64,000 nucleotides of DNA from Clostridiales bacterium Firm_13 (GCA_001603035.1 LVAS01000002.1:1-64000); one strand, 5' to 3'. Positions 8,408 through 17,550 are shown, counted from the stretch's first letter. Notes: generated from the letters alone by a model not told the origin. Numbers and translations are program-made.

Positions 8408-10393
8408 ATGACTGAGAAGAAGACCTTCTATATCACAACTCCGATTTATTATCCGTCCGGCAATCCGCATATCGGGCACTGCTATACCACGCTCGCCTGC
8501 GATTGCCTCGCGAGATATAAGCGAATGCAGGGGTTTGATGTCATGTTCCTGACCGGTACCGACGAACACGGCCAGAAGATTGAGAAGAAGGCTTCCGCCG
8601 AGGGCGTCACTCCGCAGGAGTATGTCGACGGAATCGTCGCCAATTTTAAGAGACTTTGGGAGCGAATCGGAATTACCTATGATCGCTTTATTCGAACGAC
8701 GGATGACTATCACGTCGAGTCGGTGCAGCGGATTTTCAAGGATCTCTATGACCGCGGATATATTTATAAGGGCGAGTACGCCGGCAAGTACTGTGTTCCG
8801 GATGAAGCGTTCTGGACGGAGAGCCAGCTTGTCGACGGCAAATGTCCGGAATGCGGACGCGAAGTAGTAGACGCGAGGGAAGAGGCGTATTTTTTCCGGT
8901 TGTCCTCCTTTGCCGACCGGATTGAAGCGCTGCTTACCGACGAAGAGAAAGCTTTTCTGGAACCGCAGTCGCGCGTGAATGAAATGGTGAACAATTTCAT
9001 TCGACCGGGACTGGAAGATCTCTGTGTCTCCAGAACCAGCTTTTCGTGGGGGGTTCCGGTTTCATTTGATGACAAGCATATCGTTTATGTTTGGATCGAC
9101 GCGTTGTCCAACTATATCACTGCCCTAGGATATGATAATGAGAGGTACTCGGATTTTTCACAATACTGGCCTGCCGATGTGCATATGATGGCGAAGGAGA
9201 TCGTGCGGTTTCACTCGATCATCTGGCCCGCGGTTCTGATGGCGCTCGACGTACCGCTCCCGAAGAAGATTTACGGACACGGTTGGATTACCTTTAACGG
9301 AAGTAAGATGGGAAAGTCGACGGGGAATGTCATTGACCCGTTCATCCTTGCCGATCGATACGGCGTCGACGCACTTCGATATCATCTTCTCCGCGAGATG
9401 CCGTTCGGAGCCGACTGCGCATTCTCGAATGAGTTGATGATTACGCGATTAAACAGCGATCTGGCGAATGATCTCGGAAACCTTTTATCGCGTACGGTCG
9501 CGATGGTTCTTAAATACTTCGACGGAACTTTGCCGGTTGCGCGCGAATACGAGGCGATCGACGAAGATCTCTCCGCGCAGGTTCTGGCATTACAAGCGAC
9601 AGTAGAGTCGAATTTCGAGAGTTTCCATTTTTCTGTGGCGCTGGCGGAAGTTTTCCGGGTTATTTCTCGTGCGAATAAATATATCGACGAGACGGCGCCA
9701 TGGGTTCTTGCGAAAGATGCGGCGAAGGCGGCGCGCCTTGCGACCGTCCTCTATCATCTTCTCGAGACAATCCGCGTCGCGTCGATTCTGCTTTCTCCGG
9801 TTATGCCGAATACGATGCCGGAAATTTGGCGACAAATCGGCGCGAGTCCGGAAATGACAAAATGGAGTTCAGCAGGGAATTTCGGCATTCTTACGCCTGA
9901 CGTTACGGTAAGTAAGGGCGAGGTTCTTTTCCCGCGAATTGACATGGACAAGGAGATTGAATACCTGAACGGAATTCTCGCCCCCGCTGCGACCGAATCG
10001 AATCCGACAGGGACTCCGGCGGCCGCCGCTCCCGGCGAACAACCGGAAGGGAAGCCGGAAGAGAAGAAACCGGAGATCCTGATCGATGACTTTGCAAAAC
10101 TGGATCTAAGAGTCGGTAAGGTTCTTTCGTGCGAAGCCGTGAAGAAATCCGACAAGCTCCTTTGTTTTTCTCTGGACGACGGCATGGGTGGGCGTCAAAT
10201 CCTATCCGGCATCGCGCAGTATTACAAGCCGGAAGAACTTGTCGGGACAAATGTCATTTTTATCGCGAACCTTGCGCCGCGCACGATGCGCGGACTTGTT
10301 TCGGAAGGAATGATCCTCTCTTCCGCGACTCCGGAGGGATACCGCCTGATTCGCCCGGAGGGCGATCCTCTTCCGGGGGCTGAGGTGTCCTGA
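8408..10393 (+). CDS. metG: Methionyl-tRNA synthetase with C-terminal tRNA-binding domain
   Basis: 661 residues. HIGH is at residues 21-24 and the KMSKS loop reads KMGKS at about residue 300. The zinc-knuckle region has Cys-x2-Asp followed later by CPEC, so one of the four usual cysteines is Asp. A Pro/Ala/Glu linker near 535-560 joins the anticodon-binding helices to a C-terminal EMAP/Trbp111-like domain (FAKLDLRVGKVL ... SEGMILSSA) that helps bind tRNA. Cytosolic enzyme charging both initiator and elongator tRNA-Met. GGGGAGGA directly precedes the ATG. The stop overlaps tatD by one base. Confidence 0.97.
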   Translation: MTEKKTFYITTPIYYPSGNPHIGHCYTTLACDCLARYKRMQGFDVMFLTGTDEHGQKIEKKASAEGVTPQEYVDGIVANFKRLWERIGITYDRFIRTTDDYHVESVQRIFKDLYDRGYIYKGEYAGKYCVPDEAFWTESQLVDGKCPECGREVVDAREEAYFFRLSSFADRIEALLTDEEKAFLEPQSRVNEMVNNFIRPGLEDLCVSRTSFSWGVPVSFDDKHIVYVWIDALSNYITALGYDNERYSDFSQYWPADVHMMAKEIVRFHSIIWPAVLMALDVPLPKKIYGHGWITFNGSKMGKSTGNVIDPFILADRYGVDALRYHLLREMPFGADCAFSNELMITRLNSDLANDLGNLLSRTVAMVLKYFDGTLPVAREYEAIDEDLSAQVLALQATVESNFESFHFSVALAEVFRVISRANKYIDETAPWVLAKDAAKAARLATVLYHLLETIRVASILLSPVMPNTMPEIWRQIGASPEMTKWSSAGNFGILTPDVTVSKGEVLFPRIDMDKEIEYLNGILAPAATESNPTGTPAAAAPGEQPEGKPEEKKPEILIDDFAKLDLRVGKVLSCEAVKKSDKLLCFSLDDGMGGRQILSGIAQYYKPEELVGTNVIFIANLAPRTMRGLVSEGMILSSATPEGYRLIRPEGDPLPGAEVS

Positions 10394-11220
10394 TGCGACT
10401 TTTCGAGACCCATGCGCATTTAAGCGACGAAAGATTCGACGGGGAGATCCCGTCGATTCTTTCGCGGGCATCGCAAGCAGGTGTCGCTTATCTGACGGTT
10501 GCCAGCGCCGATGGGGCTGAGAGCAGGTCGTCGATCGACATCGTACGGCAATATTCCTCCGCGACACTCCCGCTTTACTGTATGGTCGGGTATCATCCGC
10601 ATGTCGCCTCTTCTTTTGGCGAAGAAGATGAAGCTTTTTTGCGGGATGTCCTTTCGCGGAGAAAGGACCTTCGAATATGTGCGCTGGGAGAGATCGGACT
10701 CGACTATTTCTACGACAATTCCCCTCGCGAAATACAACGCGAGGTATTTCGCAAACAACTGGACATTGCGTTTGCTTACGATGTTCCGATTGTCCTTCAC
10801 GAGAGAGACGCCGCCCAGGATTCTCTGACGATTCTCCGTGAGTATTATGCGTCCGGTAGGCTTCGCGGCGTACCCGGCGTTTGTCACTGCTTTTCGGGAA
10901 GCGTTGAGACGGGGAGAGAATTGGTCCGAATGGGCTTCTATTTGGGGTTTGACGGGCCGATCACATTCAAAAACAACAAAAGAGCGCCCGAGGTCCTCCT
11001 CTCTGTCCCGAAGGAGCGCTTGCTGATCGAGACAGATTGCCCTTATCTGACGCCGGAACCCCATCGCGGACAGCGCAACGAACCCGCATATGTCCGCAAT
11101 GTCTTGGAAAAGATGGCGGCGATCCTTTCTCTTGACCCCGAAGTTCTGGCAGAGGTAACGACAGAGAATGGCAAGCGATTGTTCGGAATCGAGGAGAGCA
11201 GTTCCGAATCCTTTGCATAA
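10393..11220 (+). CDS. tatD: TatD-family metal-dependent DNase
   Basis: 275 residues of the TIM-barrel TatD/YabD family. Metal ligands can be read: ETHAHLSD near the N terminus, GEIGLDYF, VLHERD, CHCFSG and ETDCPYLTPEP. Family members are 3'-5' exonucleases or tRNA-processing nucleases acting in DNA repair or turnover. The metG-tatD arrangement is the conserved Firmicute one, with a TGATG overlap. Confidence 0.93.
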   Translation: MRLFETHAHLSDERFDGEIPSILSRASQAGVAYLTVASADGAESRSSIDIVRQYSSATLPLYCMVGYHPHVASSFGEEDEAFLRDVLSRRKDLRICALGEIGLDYFYDNSPREIQREVFRKQLDIAFAYDVPIVLHERDAAQDSLTILREYYASGRLRGVPGVCHCFSGSVETGRELVRMGFYLGFDGPITFKNNKRAPEVLLSVPKERLLIETDCPYLTPEPHRGQRNEPAYVRNVLEKMAAILSLDPEVLAEVTTENGKRLFGIEESSSESFA

Positions 11221-11323
11221 ATGCGACCGAGGCAAGATTCGTCTTTGAAACAGATGAAATGGCGTGCCGAATTGTCCGACGAAACCGCTTTCTGTTCGAC
11301 TCGATGCAAAAGGAAATTTCCTG

Positions 11324-11353
11324 TTGACAAACCATAGGTTAATCCCGTATACT
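11324..11353 (+). promoter_or_regulatory. Promoter of the three-gene tRNA cluster
   Basis: Perfect TTGACA (11324-11329), 18-base spacer, TATACT (11348-11353), 38 bases before tRNA-Val. The 171 bases from the tatD stop to the tRNA hold nothing else that I can recognise. Confidence 0.8.
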
Positions 11354-11391
11354 TCCTATTGCGCTCCGGAAATGAGCGCACAAGTTTCCTC

Positions 11392-11467
11392 GGGAGCATA
11401 GCTCAGCTGGGAGAGCATCTGCCTTACAAGCAGAGGGTCACAGGTTCGAGCCCTGTTGTTCCCACCA
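11392..11467 (+). tRNA. tRNA-Val (anticodon TAC)
   Basis: 76 bases with encoded CCA. Acceptor GGGAGCA pairs with TGTTCCC, D-stem GCTC/GAGC, anticodon stem TCTGC/GCAGA around loop CTTACAA, T-stem ACAGG/CCTGT with TTCGAGC. Anticodon TAC reads GTA and probably GTG/GTT valine codons. Confidence 0.96.
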
Positions 11468-11472
11468 TAGAT

Positions 11473-11549
11473 GGCGCAGTAGTTCAGTTGGTTAGAATGC
11501 CAGCCTGTCACGCTGGAGGTCGAGGGTTCGAGCCCCTTCTGCGTCGCCA
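11473..11549 (+). tRNA. tRNA-Asp (anticodon GTC)
   Basis: 77 bases with encoded CCA. Acceptor GGCGCAG pairs with CTGCGTC (one G-U), anticodon stem CCAGC/GCTGG around loop CTGTCAC, T-loop TTCGAGC. Only five bases separate it from tRNA-Val, so the two are processed from one transcript. Confidence 0.96.
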
Positions 11550-11553
11550 TAAC

Positions 11554-11575
11554 AGCCGGTCCGCAAGGACCGGTT
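11554..11575 (+). other. GNRA-capped hairpin between tRNA-Asp and tRNA-Phe
   Basis: AGCCGGTCC (11554-11562) and GGACCGGTT (11567-11575) pair around the tetraloop GCAA. A nine-pair, GC-rich stem with a GNRA loop and no T-run fills almost the whole spacer between the two tRNAs, so it is not an intrinsic terminator. It could be a processing or insulating structure in the precursor RNA. Confidence 0.6.
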
Positions 11576-11582
11576 GCTATAT

Positions 11583-11658
<76 letters not shown>

Positions 11659-11660
11659 GA

Positions 11661-11711
11661 AGAAGCTGTCTCATATGGCTTGTGATAAGCCGGATGAGAC
11701 GGCTTCTTTTT
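11661..11711 (+). terminator. Terminator of the tRNA cluster
   Basis: A 14-pair stem (11661-11674 with 11694-11707, one G-U) carrying an inner GGCTT/AAGCC helix, followed by a T-run ending at 11711. It starts three bases after the CCA of tRNA-Phe. Confidence 0.88.
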
Positions 11712-11782
11712 GTTTCCCGGATGCACGCCGATCAGCTCTGCCTTGTCCTGTCAGGGGCAGACCGATTTGTGCGCGCGTTTTC

Positions 11783-11811
11783 TTTCCATTCAGGATGGCA
11801 TAAGCTATAAT
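11783..11811 (+). promoter_or_regulatory. Promoter of the Ca2+-ATPase gene
   Basis: TTTCCA (11783-11788), 17-base spacer, TATAAT (11806-11811); a GGCCGATCGGCC palindrome follows at about 11820-11831, in the expected 5' leader. Confidence 0.65.
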
Positions 11812-11854
11812 ATATTTCCGGCCGATCGGCCGAACAATGACGGAGGTCCGATAC

Positions 11855-14605
11855 ATGATTGATAAACCGTATACGATGACAAATGAGGAAGTACTGACAG
11901 CGCTTTCGACAGACGCCGAGAAGGGACTTCTTTCCGGCGAAGCGGAGAAGAGGCTTCTTACTTACGGACTTAATTCTCTCGGCGAGAAGAAACCGGTACC
12001 TCTCTGGCGCAGATTCTTACAACAATTCCTCGATGCCATGGTGTTAATTCTGATAGCCGCAGCCGCACTCTCGGCGATTATGGCACTTCAGGAGGGCAAG
12101 CCGGAAGGTTGGATCGATGTTTTTGTTATTCTTGCTATCGTAATTATCAACGCCGTATTGGGCGTCTATCAGGAGGGAAAGGCAGACCAAGCGATTGCCG
12201 CACTGAAGAGAATGAGTTCGCCGCAATCGAAGGTCATTCGCGATGGCAAACAGATCCTGATCCCATCCGACCAGCTGGTTCCCGGTGATATTGCCGTGCT
12301 TGAAGCCGGAGATCTCATTGCGGCGGATATACGTATATTGACCCAGAGCTCGCTTAAGGTTGAAGAAGCCTCGCTTACCGGCGAATCGGTTCCTGTCGAA
12401 AAGAATGGCGACGCGGTTCTGCCTGCCGATTGCGGTCTCGGCGATCGGGAAAACATGCTTTTCATGGGCACGGCGGTCACTTACGGCCGTGCGCGCGGAG
12501 TCGTCGTCGGAACTGCCGCCAATACGGAACTCGGACACATCGCCTCCAAACTTCAGAATATTGAAGAGTCGGTGACACCGCTTCAGAAGAGCCTTACAAG
12601 TCTCGGCAAGGTGCTGGGAATTATCTGTATCGCGGTGTGTGCGATCGTTTTTGTCGTTGACGTTTTTGTGCAGAAGGAACCCTGGAACGAAGCGCTGATG
12701 ACTGCGATCAGCCTCGCGGTCGCCGCGATCCCGGAAGGACTTGCCGCTGTCGTCACCATCGTGCTTTCGATCGGAATGACGCGCATGGCCGGACGGCATG
12801 CCATTGTTAGGAAGCTTCTTGCGGTCGAAACACTGGGTAGCGTCGACGTAATCTGTTCGGATAAGACGGGTACTCTCACACAGAACGAGATGACTGTAAA
12901 GACACTTTACGACGGCGAGAATATCTACGATGTCGGCGGTATTGGCTATGCGCCGGAAGGCAAAATCACCGATGCCTCAGGGAACGACGCCGCCATTTAT
13001 GGCGTTCTGGAACGACTTCTTTTGTCCGGCGTTCTCTGCAGCGACGCGGTGACCAACCAGAAGGAAGACGGTCGCTATTCCTGTATTGGCGATCCGACAG
13101 AAGCGGCCCTCGTCGCCGCCGGTGCAAAGGCCGGATTCCGGAAGGAAGCGGTATCCGCCAAGTATCCTCGAATTTCCGAACTGCCTTTTGATTCCGATCG
13201 GAAGATGATGACGACGTATCATTCCGATATCGAGCCCGGGGTGATTCATTCTTTCACAAAGGGCGCGCCTGACATCATTCTCGATCGCTGTCTGATGATA
13301 CAGACCAAAGACGGCCCCGTCCCGCTTTCCCCGGAGAAGAAGGAAGAGATTCTTTCGGTGAATCACTCGTTTGCTTCGCGTGCTCTGCGCGTTTTGGCGT
13401 TTGCGTATCGATTGCATGACGGAGCGCTTGCCTCCGTCACGATGGCAGATTTTGAACACGAAAAGGATCTCGTATTTTTGGGCCTCTGCGGCATGATTGA
13501 CCCGGCGAGAGAAGAGGCAAAGGACGCGATTGCCGTTTGCCGCGAGGCGGGGATTCGCGCGGTCATGATAACCGGTGATTACAAGGATACCGCGGTTGCG
13601 ATTGCGGAAGAACTTGGCTTAATGACAGAAGGATACCAGAGTCTCTCCGGCGCCGAGCTTGACCGCGTGACGGATGAACAACTGCCCGAGGTCGTCGAAA
13701 AGACGGCTGTCTATGCGCGCGTATCCCCCGATCACAAGGTGCGCATTGTATCCGCGCTCCAAAAACATAACCATATTACTTCGATGACGGGCGACGGCGT
13801 AAACGATGCGATGGCATTAAAGACGGCGGATATCGGAGTCGCGATGGGCATAACGGGAACGGATGTCGCCAAGAATTCGGCGGATATGATTCTGACCGAC
13901 GACAACTTTGCGACAATTGTCCACGCGATTGAGGAAGGGCGAATCATCTACAGCAACATTCGCAAGTTTGTCGGATTCCTTCTTTCCTGCAATGTCGGAG
14001 AGATTTTGGTGATCTTCATTATTTCGCTGATTCCCGCGTCGCTGATTCCGGGTATCGGGGTCCCGCTCACGGCCATTCAGTTGCTTTGGTTGAACCTTGT
14101 GACGGACAGCTTTCCCGCGCTTGCGTTGGGAAGAGAAAAGGGAGAACCTGACATCATGAAGCTCCCGCCGCGCGACAAATCGGAATCCATCATCAACCGC
14201 AAGATGAAGATCAGTATCGCCGTGCAGAGTCTCGCCATTTTCATTTCCGTTTTCGTCTCGTTCGTGCTGGGGCTCCGCGTATTCTTTGTCGACAGTTCGG
14301 ATCCTCTTACGCCTTCGAGAACAATGGCGTTCGCTACACTTATTTTGGCCGAACTTTTCCGCGCGTACGCTTCCAGATCGGAACACACGAGTGTTTTTAA
14401 GTTAGGGCTCTTCTCCAACAAATCGATGAACTATGCGGTCGCGTTTTCGCTTCTCCTTCTTATCGCCGTCATCTATATTCCGACGGTAAACACGATTTTT
14501 AGCAATGTCGCGTTGCCGGCTCTCGCCTGGGTTCCGATCCTACTTCTGGCTTTGATTCCGTTTTCGGCAAGTGAGATCTACAAGTTAATCCGTTATCGGA
14601 AGTAA
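11855..14605 (+). CDS. P-type calcium-transporting ATPase (P2A, SERCA/LMCA1-like)
   Basis: 916 residues from ATG 11855, chosen because GGAGG at 11842-11846 lies upstream of it; ATG 11837 would lie before that site. Order: actuator domain with LTGES, TM4 with AAIPEGL (the Ca2+-binding PEGL of P2A pumps), phosphorylation motif DKTGTLTQNE (Asp336), KGAPD nucleotide-binding motif, hinge MTGDGVNDA, then TM5 with SCNVGEI and TM6 with LNLVTDSFPA, which carry the second set of Ca2+ ligands (Asn, Glu, Asn, Asp). It should export Ca2+ across the plasma membrane using ATP. Ten membrane segments are expected. Single-gene unit between a promoter and the separate secG promoter. Confidence 0.92.
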   Translation: MIDKPYTMTNEEVLTALSTDAEKGLLSGEAEKRLLTYGLNSLGEKKPVPLWRRFLQQFLDAMVLILIAAAALSAIMALQEGKPEGWIDVFVILAIVIINAVLGVYQEGKADQAIAALKRMSSPQSKVIRDGKQILIPSDQLVPGDIAVLEAGDLIAADIRILTQSSLKVEEASLTGESVPVEKNGDAVLPADCGLGDRENMLFMGTAVTYGRARGVVVGTAANTELGHIASKLQNIEESVTPLQKSLTSLGKVLGIICIAVCAIVFVVDVFVQKEPWNEALMTAISLAVAAIPEGLAAVVTIVLSIGMTRMAGRHAIVRKLLAVETLGSVDVICSDKTGTLTQNEMTVKTLYDGENIYDVGGIGYAPEGKITDASGNDAAIYGVLERLLLSGVLCSDAVTNQKEDGRYSCIGDPTEAALVAAGAKAGFRKEAVSAKYPRISELPFDSDRKMMTTYHSDIEPGVIHSFTKGAPDIILDRCLMIQTKDGPVPLSPEKKEEILSVNHSFASRALRVLAFAYRLHDGALASVTMADFEHEKDLVFLGLCGMIDPAREEAKDAIAVCREAGIRAVMITGDYKDTAVAIAEELGLMTEGYQSLSGAELDRVTDEQLPEVVEKTAVYARVSPDHKVRIVSALQKHNHITSMTGDGVNDAMALKTADIGVAMGITGTDVAKNSADMILTDDNFATIVHAIEEGRIIYSNIRKFVGFLLSCNVGEILVIFIISLIPASLIPGIGVPLTAIQLLWLNLVTDSFPALALGREKGEPDIMKLPPRDKSESIINRKMKISIAVQSLAIFISVFVSFVLGLRVFFVDSSDPLTPSRTMAFATLILAELFRAYASRSEHTSVFKLGLFSNKSMNYAVAFSLLLLIAVIYIPTVNTIFSNVALPALAWVPILLLALIPFSASEIYKLIRYRK

Positions 14606-14622
14606 TGCGTGACGAAGGCTAC

Positions 14623-14651
14623 TTGCGCCCATAGCGCCGATGTGGTAGAAT
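14623..14651 (+). promoter_or_regulatory. Promoter of secG
   Basis: TTGCGC (14623-14628), 17-base spacer, TAGAAT (14646-14651), 44 bases before the secG start. Confidence 0.6.
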
Positions 14652-14695
14652 TGGGCGGATTTAATGAATGAACGTATCGGATTGGGAGGCCACTC

Positions 14696-14944
14696 ATGGA
14701 AGTAATTGCCATCATTCTAGCGTCTTTTGATATACTCGTCTGCTTGGCTCTTGTCCTTCTCGTTGTTTTTCAAGAGGGCAATGACAAGGGTATGGGCGTG
14801 ATCGGCGGCGGCGCGGATACATTTTTCGGCAAAGAGAAGGGGCGTGCGATTGACAGCAAGCTCAAGAAGATTACTTCTTTTCTCGCGATTGCCTTTGCGA
14901 CCCTGACGATTGTTCTTTACCTGATTCTCTCCCGCGGATTCTGA
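14696..14944 (+). CDS. secG: Protein translocase subunit SecG
   Basis: 82 residues with two membrane helices (about 4-24 and 58-79) and the conserved loop QEGNDKGMGVIGGGADTFFG between them. Accessory subunit of the SecYEG channel that assists SecA-driven export. GGGAGG precedes the ATG. secG followed by rnr is a widely conserved Firmicute pairing; here an intrinsic terminator separates them. Confidence 0.94.
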   Translation: MEVIAIILASFDILVCLALVLLVVFQEGNDKGMGVIGGGADTFFGKEKGRAIDSKLKKITSFLAIAFATLTIVLYLILSRGF

Positions 14945-14976
14945 GACATTCCGGAAGAAGATTTGGCGGCACTTTG

Positions 14977-15002
14977 AAGCCCGGTCATTGACCGGGCTTT
15001 TT
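14977..15002 (+). terminator. Terminator of secG
   Basis: AAGCCCGGTC (14977-14986) pairs with GACCGGGCTT (14990-14999) around a three-base loop, followed by the T-run to 15002. The T-run is also the start of the -35 box of the rnr promoter. Confidence 0.85.
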
Positions 15003-15029
15003 GCAGTTACGGGCAATTCGTTCTATACT
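15001..15029 (+). promoter_or_regulatory. Promoter of rnr
   Basis: TTGCAG (15001-15006), 17-base spacer, TATACT (15024-15029). The expected transcript start is near 15036, exactly where the in-frame ATG MDLSERE lies. Confidence 0.65.
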
Positions 15030-15062
15030 GGCCTTATGGATTTATCCGAAAGAGAGAAAAGC

Positions 15063-17204
15063 ATGAAGAAGAAGCATTCGTCCTCGAAGAGACCCAATAA
15101 ACAAAGCGGAAGTTACTCGCCGTCGTTTTCCGATTCGCGCGGCGGAAGGCGTAACGGTCGACCTCATGGCGAGTCAACCGAAGCGCGTGCGCCGTCCGGA
15201 AATCATTCTTCCCGGCCGAGATCTTCAGGCGCCTCGACGGGGAAAAGAAGATATGCCGGAGGGGCTTCTGTTTTGCCCGTGGCGGAGAATCTGCCCAAAG
15301 GTCCTCTGGCGATTCAGAACCAGTGTGTCGGTATCTTACGTGAAGCGGGGATCGACGGCTATTGCGTGCCGGACCCAGGTTATGACGGAGCACAATACGG
15401 GAGTGTCCGAATCCGCAACGCGCATTTGAACGGTTCGCCGTTCGGAATGAAAGTCGTCGTGCGCATCCTGAATCCTTCCGCCGAACCGGGCGAATACGAG
15501 GGCGAGGTTATCGAAGTCCTCGGGGATCCCGGACGGACGGACGTTTTGATGCTCTCCATACTGCGACAATACGGGCTTTCGACCGAGTTCCCGGCGGCTG
15601 TGGTTGAAGCGGCTTCCGAACTCCCTCTTGATCCGAGCCCGGAAGAAATCGAGCGGGAGATTCAGTCGGGACGCAAAGACAGAAGATCTCTTCGTACGAT
15701 TACGGTGGACGGAGAGGATGCGAAAGATCTCGATGACGCCATATCTATCGAGAAAATTCCGGGCAAAGGGTACCGCCTTTATGTTCATATTGCGGATGTT
15801 TCCCATTATGTGACGGACAGAAGTACTCTTGATGTCGAGGCGCGCAACCGGGCGACAAGCGTTTATCTGACAGATCGCGTTATCCCGATGCTTCCGCCCA
15901 AATTATCCAATGGACTTTGCAGTCTGAACCCGAATCGCCCAAGGCTTACCTTGACGGCCGAGATGCGTGTCGGATTCGACGGTGAAGTTACGGGAGGAAA
16001 GGTCTACGAGAGCATCATCGAGAGTGATGCCCGTACGTCCTATAAAGAAGTGTACGGAGTGCTTTTCGAGAATCAATATTTGGACCGGTATGAAAGTTTT
16101 GTTCCGATGTTCCAATTGATGCGGGAGCTTAAGGATGTATTAACCGCGAAGAGACTGCGTCGCGGTGCGATCGAATTTGATTTTCCGGAGACGCATGTCG
16201 ATCTTGATCCCAACGGGAAACCCTTGTCGATCTACGCGTATCCGATCAATTATGCCAACGGAATTATCGAGGAATTTATGATTCTGGCAAATGAATTTGT
16301 CGCAACAAAGTTTGCCGGACTCAAATATCCCTTTGTCTATCGCGTACACGAGGAACCGGATCCAATGAAGATACGCGATTTTCTGTCGGTCGCCAAGCTT
16401 TTCGGCGCACATACCGGCCACGGGAAAGCCACCCCGGGATTCCTTTCTGATTTGATGCGAGAGATCGAAGGGGAGACGTATGCGCCGGCACTCTCGCAAC
16501 TTCTTCTTCGATCCCTTGCCAAAGCCCGTTACAGCCCGGAAAACCTCGGGCACTTCGGTCTCGCGTCTGCGGGTTACTGCCACTTCACATCGCCGATACG
16601 CCGCTATCCAGACCTGTACATACACCGGATCATCAAGAGTTACCTCCACGACGAGGACAAGCGCGCCTATTTTGCCGGAGAAGTGGACGACGTTTCGGAA
16701 CACAGCTCCGCGATGGAGAGGAATTCCATGGATGCCGAGCGCGCTTCTGTTAACCAGAAGGCGGCCGAATACATGACGGAACACGTCGGGGAGGATTACG
16801 AAGGTATTCTGTCCGGTATCTTTTCCGGCGGAATATTCGTTCGACTTGCCAATACGGTCGAAGGAATGGTGCCGTTTCGTACAATGGACGACTATTATGA
16901 ATTTGACGAGCGGCGTCTCGAGGCGCGCGGCAAAATGAGCGGTCGTGTCTTTTGCATCGGACAGCCCGTGCGAGTTACGGTTACCGGTGCCGATATCTAT
17001 CTCCGGAGGATTGATTTTGCTCTGGCGAACCGTGACGAGAATAAAAAGACAAGAGGAAAAGCGTCCGTCGCCGCTACGCCGAGAAATGATTTGAACCGGG
17101 TCGAAAACGGGAATCGATCCGAATTTGGGGTCAAAAAAGGGACTTCAAAGAAGTCCTCCAAGTCGGCATTATCCAAGCGGGCACGCTCGCATAAGAAGCG
17201 CTGA
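15063..17204 (+). CDS. rnr: Ribonuclease R
   Basis: 713 residues from ATG 15063, which has a weak AAGAGAG upstream; an in-frame ATG at 15036 would give 722 residues and a nearly leaderless message. The first ~65 residues are a basic Lys/Arg/Ser-rich extension. Then come cold-shock-like domains, the RNB catalytic domain with DGEDAKDLDDAIS (the clustered Asp residues that bind Mg2+), HIADVSHYV, HFTSPIRRYPDL, and a C-terminal S1 domain followed by another basic tail. It is the 3'-5' exoribonuclease that degrades structured RNA and works in quality control. Confidence 0.93.
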   Translation: MKKKHSSSKRPNKQSGSYSPSFSDSRGGRRNGRPHGESTEARAPSGNHSSRPRSSGASTGKRRYAGGASVLPVAENLPKGPLAIQNQCVGILREAGIDGYCVPDPGYDGAQYGSVRIRNAHLNGSPFGMKVVVRILNPSAEPGEYEGEVIEVLGDPGRTDVLMLSILRQYGLSTEFPAAVVEAASELPLDPSPEEIEREIQSGRKDRRSLRTITVDGEDAKDLDDAISIEKIPGKGYRLYVHIADVSHYVTDRSTLDVEARNRATSVYLTDRVIPMLPPKLSNGLCSLNPNRPRLTLTAEMRVGFDGEVTGGKVYESIIESDARTSYKEVYGVLFENQYLDRYESFVPMFQLMRELKDVLTAKRLRRGAIEFDFPETHVDLDPNGKPLSIYAYPINYANGIIEEFMILANEFVATKFAGLKYPFVYRVHEEPDPMKIRDFLSVAKLFGAHTGHGKATPGFLSDLMREIEGETYAPALSQLLLRSLAKARYSPENLGHFGLASAGYCHFTSPIRRYPDLYIHRIIKSYLHDEDKRAYFAGEVDDVSEHSSAMERNSMDAERASVNQKAAEYMTEHVGEDYEGILSGIFSGGIFVRLANTVEGMVPFRTMDDYYEFDERRLEARGKMSGRVFCIGQPVRVTVTGADIYLRRIDFALANRDENKKTRGKASVAATPRNDLNRVENGNRSEFGVKKGTSKKSSKSALSKRARSHKKR

Positions 17205-17438
17205 TCAGATCTCTACGCGGTACTTATTCAGCGCGTCGACCAGATCCTCGCAATTCTCCGCGTGTATCTCCAACGTAATCGGGCGCTGCAGTTCCAGACT
17301 GAAGATGCCCATGATCGATTTAGCGTCGACAACATAGCGCCCGGACGACAGATCGACATCGTAGGGAAAGGAATTCACGGTGTGAACGAAATCCTTGACA
17401 TCTGTGATAGATTTGAACTGCACGGTAAATCGAATCAT
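17205..17438 (-). CDS. HPr-like protein without the PTS histidine (Crh-like)
   Basis: 77 residues from a start preceded by GGAGGG on the minus strand (17444-17449). The fold markers of HPr are present: VDAKSIMGIFSLEL matches the region around regulatory Ser46 of HPr (here Ser41). The segment where HPr has the phosphorylated His15 (LHARPA) reads SITDVKDF, so it cannot be a PTS phosphocarrier. Bacillus Crh likewise keeps Ser46 and lacks His15, and serves CcpA-dependent carbon control; whether this protein is HPr-kinase regulated is inference. Its stop abuts the rnr stop, the two forming TGATCA. Confidence 0.82.
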   Translation of the reverse strand: MIRFTVQFKSITDVKDFVHTVNSFPYDVDLSSGRYVVDAKSIMGIFSLELQRPITLEIHAENCEDLVDALNKYRVEI

Positions 17439-17550
17439 GACAACCCTCCGAGGGACGAATCGGGAGACACAGCCCACAAATATTAAGTTTATCACAGGCT
17501 CCTTCTGTGTCAATTCAAATGAGCCATTAAGCGTCAAAGGAGACAGCAAA

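Noticed and set aside
14988-15062. Longer rnr frame from 14988
   Set aside because: It begins inside the secG terminator and upstream of the rnr promoter.
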